Assembly (NCBI GenBank): GCA_013003285.1 | Contig: JABDJY010000377.1 | Span: forward strand, 1 to 7,510 | Origin: Alphaproteobacteria bacterium | Lineage (GTDB): Bacteria > Pseudomonadota > Alphaproteobacteria > UBA6615 | Direction of reading: 5' to 3' | DNA length: 7,510 bases | Shown: positions 6,249 to 7,510 of the stretch, in pieces | How the letters are laid out: every line of letters begins with the position of its first letter | How positions within the stretch are numbered: the stretch's first letter is position 1 | Made by a program: the position numbers and the translations under genes | The notes under the pieces: generated by a model | What the model saw: the letters and a program-made list of their open reading frames with translations, nothing else | What the model was told of the DNA's origin: nothing | Databases searched by the model: none

Positions 6249-7355
6249 ATGAATAGCGAAAACCAAGGCGCCTATCTCGAGGTCGAAAACCTCGTCAAAT
6301 GGTTCGGTGACGACCCGGCCGTCGATAATATTTCCTTCGGCATTCCCAAAGGCGCGTTCCTGACGCTGCTGGGCCCGTCGGGCTGCGGCAAGACGACAAC
6401 GTTGATGAGCGTTGCCGGCTTGCACAGCATCGATTCGGGCCGCATTCGCGTCGGCGATGTGGTCTATACCTCGCCTAAGGAAGGCATCTTCTTGCCGCCG
6501 GAAAAGCGCGATATCGGCATGGTGTTCCAGAGCTACGCTATCTGGCCCCATATGACGGTTACCCAGAACGTCGCCTACCCGCTGGAAATTCGGAAAGTCC
6601 CCCAGTCGGAAATCGATGACCGGGTCGCCGACGTACTGGCGTTGGTGGGCCTGACCGATATGGCCGAAAAGATGGCTACCCAATTGTCGGGTGGTCAGCA
6701 ACAGCGCGCATCGTTAGCCCGCGCCATTGTAGCCCAGCCGCGCTTGCTTCTGTTCGATGAGCCGCTGTCAAACCTAGACCTTAAGCTGCGCGAACAAATG
6801 CGCGTCGAGCTGAAACGGATCCAGAATGAGGTCGGCATCACCTCGATCTACGTCACCCACGACCAGTCGGAAGCGCTGGTGATGAGCGACGAAATCATCG
6901 TTATGAGTAAGGGCCATATCGAGCAGCGCGGCGGCCCGCTGGAGATCTACAGCCGACCGGTCAACGAATATGTCAGTAATTTTATCGGTGTCGCCAACCT
7001 GATCAAGGGACGGGTCGTCAAGGTCACCGAGCCGGGCCGCGGCACAGTCAAGATCACCGACCACGGCAAGGACATACAGGTCACCTGTAATCTCGGGCCC
7101 GGCATCTCGGAAGGTTCCGACGCGGTCCTTTCGGTGCGACCGGAAAATGTGCATGCCGAGCGCGAAAACGGTAACGGCACCAGCCTTGAGGGCGAAGTCC
7201 TGCAGGCCATTTTTCTCGGCAGCCATGTCGATTGCCGGGTGCAATGGGGCGATTTCGAATGGAAAGTCATCGCCCATCCCCGCGCCCGTCTGAAGCAAGG
7301 CGAGAAGGTTTATCTTCGCCTCGATCCCGAACACACATTAGCGGTGCAGCCATGA
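6249..7355 (+). CDS. ABC transporter ATPase with C-terminal TOBE-like domain
   Basis: This is a 368-residue protein. All ATPase motifs are present in order: Walker A GPSGCGKT at 42-49, Q-loop Gln94 in VFQSYAIWPHMTV, signature LSGGQ at 146-150, Walker B LLLFDEP at 166-172, D-loop SNLD at 174-177 and switch His204 in VTHDQSEAL. Residues from about 250 form the extra beta domain (TOBE-like) of the MalK/PotA/FbpC group, including VLSVRPENV at 293-301, which is often regulatory. It acts at the inner membrane face and powers the permease encoded just upstream. ATG 6249 is chosen; the frame can be opened from TTG 6234, but that has no ribosome site. The ribosome site for ATG 6249 is itself weak, and translation may be coupled to the permease, whose stop is 21 bp away. 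The last bases overlap the start of a second ATPase gene. Confidence 0.94.
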   Translation: MNSENQGAYLEVENLVKWFGDDPAVDNISFGIPKGAFLTLLGPSGCGKTTTLMSVAGLHSIDSGRIRVGDVVYTSPKEGIFLPPEKRDIGMVFQSYAIWPHMTVTQNVAYPLEIRKVPQSEIDDRVADVLALVGLTDMAEKMATQLSGGQQQRASLARAIVAQPRLLLFDEPLSNLDLKLREQMRVELKRIQNEVGITSIYVTHDQSEALVMSDEIIVMSKGHIEQRGGPLEIYSRPVNEYVSNFIGVANLIKGRVVKVTEPGRGTVKITDHGKDIQVTCNLGPGISEGSDAVLSVRPENVHAERENGNGTSLEGEVLQAIFLGSHVDCRVQWGDFEWKVIAHPRARLKQGEKVYLRLDPEHTLAVQP

Positions 7356-7510
7356 GCGATACACCAAAACCGATGGTCGAAATCGAGCATCTCTACAAGC
7401 AGTTCGGCCCCGAGACGGCGGTCAAGGATTTCAACCTGTCGATCGCCGAGGGTGAGTTCGTCACCCTACTGGGACCGTCGGGCTGCGGTAAGACGACGAC
7501 CCTGCGCTGT
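7352..7510 (+). CDS. Second ABC transporter ATPase (partial at right edge)
   Basis: The first 53 codons of another ATPase are present. They read MSDTPKPMVEIEHLYKQFG, then an A-loop/first strand region and Walker A GPSGCGKT at residues 41-48, and are cut by the window edge just after TTTLRC. Its ATG overlaps the previous gene's stop as ATGA (7352-7355), the classic arrangement for coupled translation, so the two ATPases are surely in one transcript. It resembles the start of the first ATPase (shared FLTLLGPSGCGKTTTL / FVTLLGPSGCGKTTTL core) but differs at the N-terminus, so it is a paralogue rather than a duplicated sequence block. It probably pairs with the first ATPase on the fused permease or serves further transporter genes beyond the window. 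Confidence 0.9.
   Translation, partial: MSDTPKPMVEIEHLYKQFGPETAVKDFNLSIAEGEFVTLLGPSGCGKTTTLRC

Overview
The window looks like a chromosomal stretch from an alphaproteobacterium, possibly a Rhodospirillales-type lineage. This rests on moderately high GC, codon choice, the style of the signal peptides and the Fe3+-type ABC transporter layout. No marker gene is present, so the assignment is an inference.

Layout. Positions 1-83 hold the last 26 codons of an unidentified plus-strand gene. Three minus-strand genes follow, read from right to left: a PanE/ApbA-family ketopantoate reductase (1187-2134), an exported Sel1-repeat protein (534-1124) and a small exported protein of unknown function (80-439). 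The stop of this last gene shares the tetranucleotide TTAA with the stop of the left-edge gene. The 129-bp gap at 2135-2263 is a divergent promoter region; from it a short-chain dehydrogenase/reductase (2264-3031) reads rightward. After a 197-bp leader comes an ABC importer operon: periplasmic binding protein (3229-4338), fused two-domain permease (4476-6227), a first ATPase with a C-terminal TOBE-like region (6249-7355), and the first 53 codons of a second ATPase (7352 to the window edge), which overlaps the first by ATGA.

How the parts work together. The binding protein captures a solute in the periplasm, the permease supplies both membrane halves in one chain, and one or both ATPases drive uptake. 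The proteins belong to the broad Fe3+/thiamine/polyamine/phosphonate importer group. The binding protein has no adjacent tyrosine pair of the kind that binds iron in FbpA, so the substrate is left open. A perfect 12-bp hairpin between the binding-protein and permease genes probably sets a higher yield for the binding protein. The reductases and the Sel1 protein have no demonstrated link to the transporter.

I found no RNA gene, CRISPR array, insertion sequence or phage feature. Most of the window is ordinary. The points most worth a second look are the tandem ATPases beside one fused permease, the unassigned ligand, and the RNA structures around the binding-protein gene.
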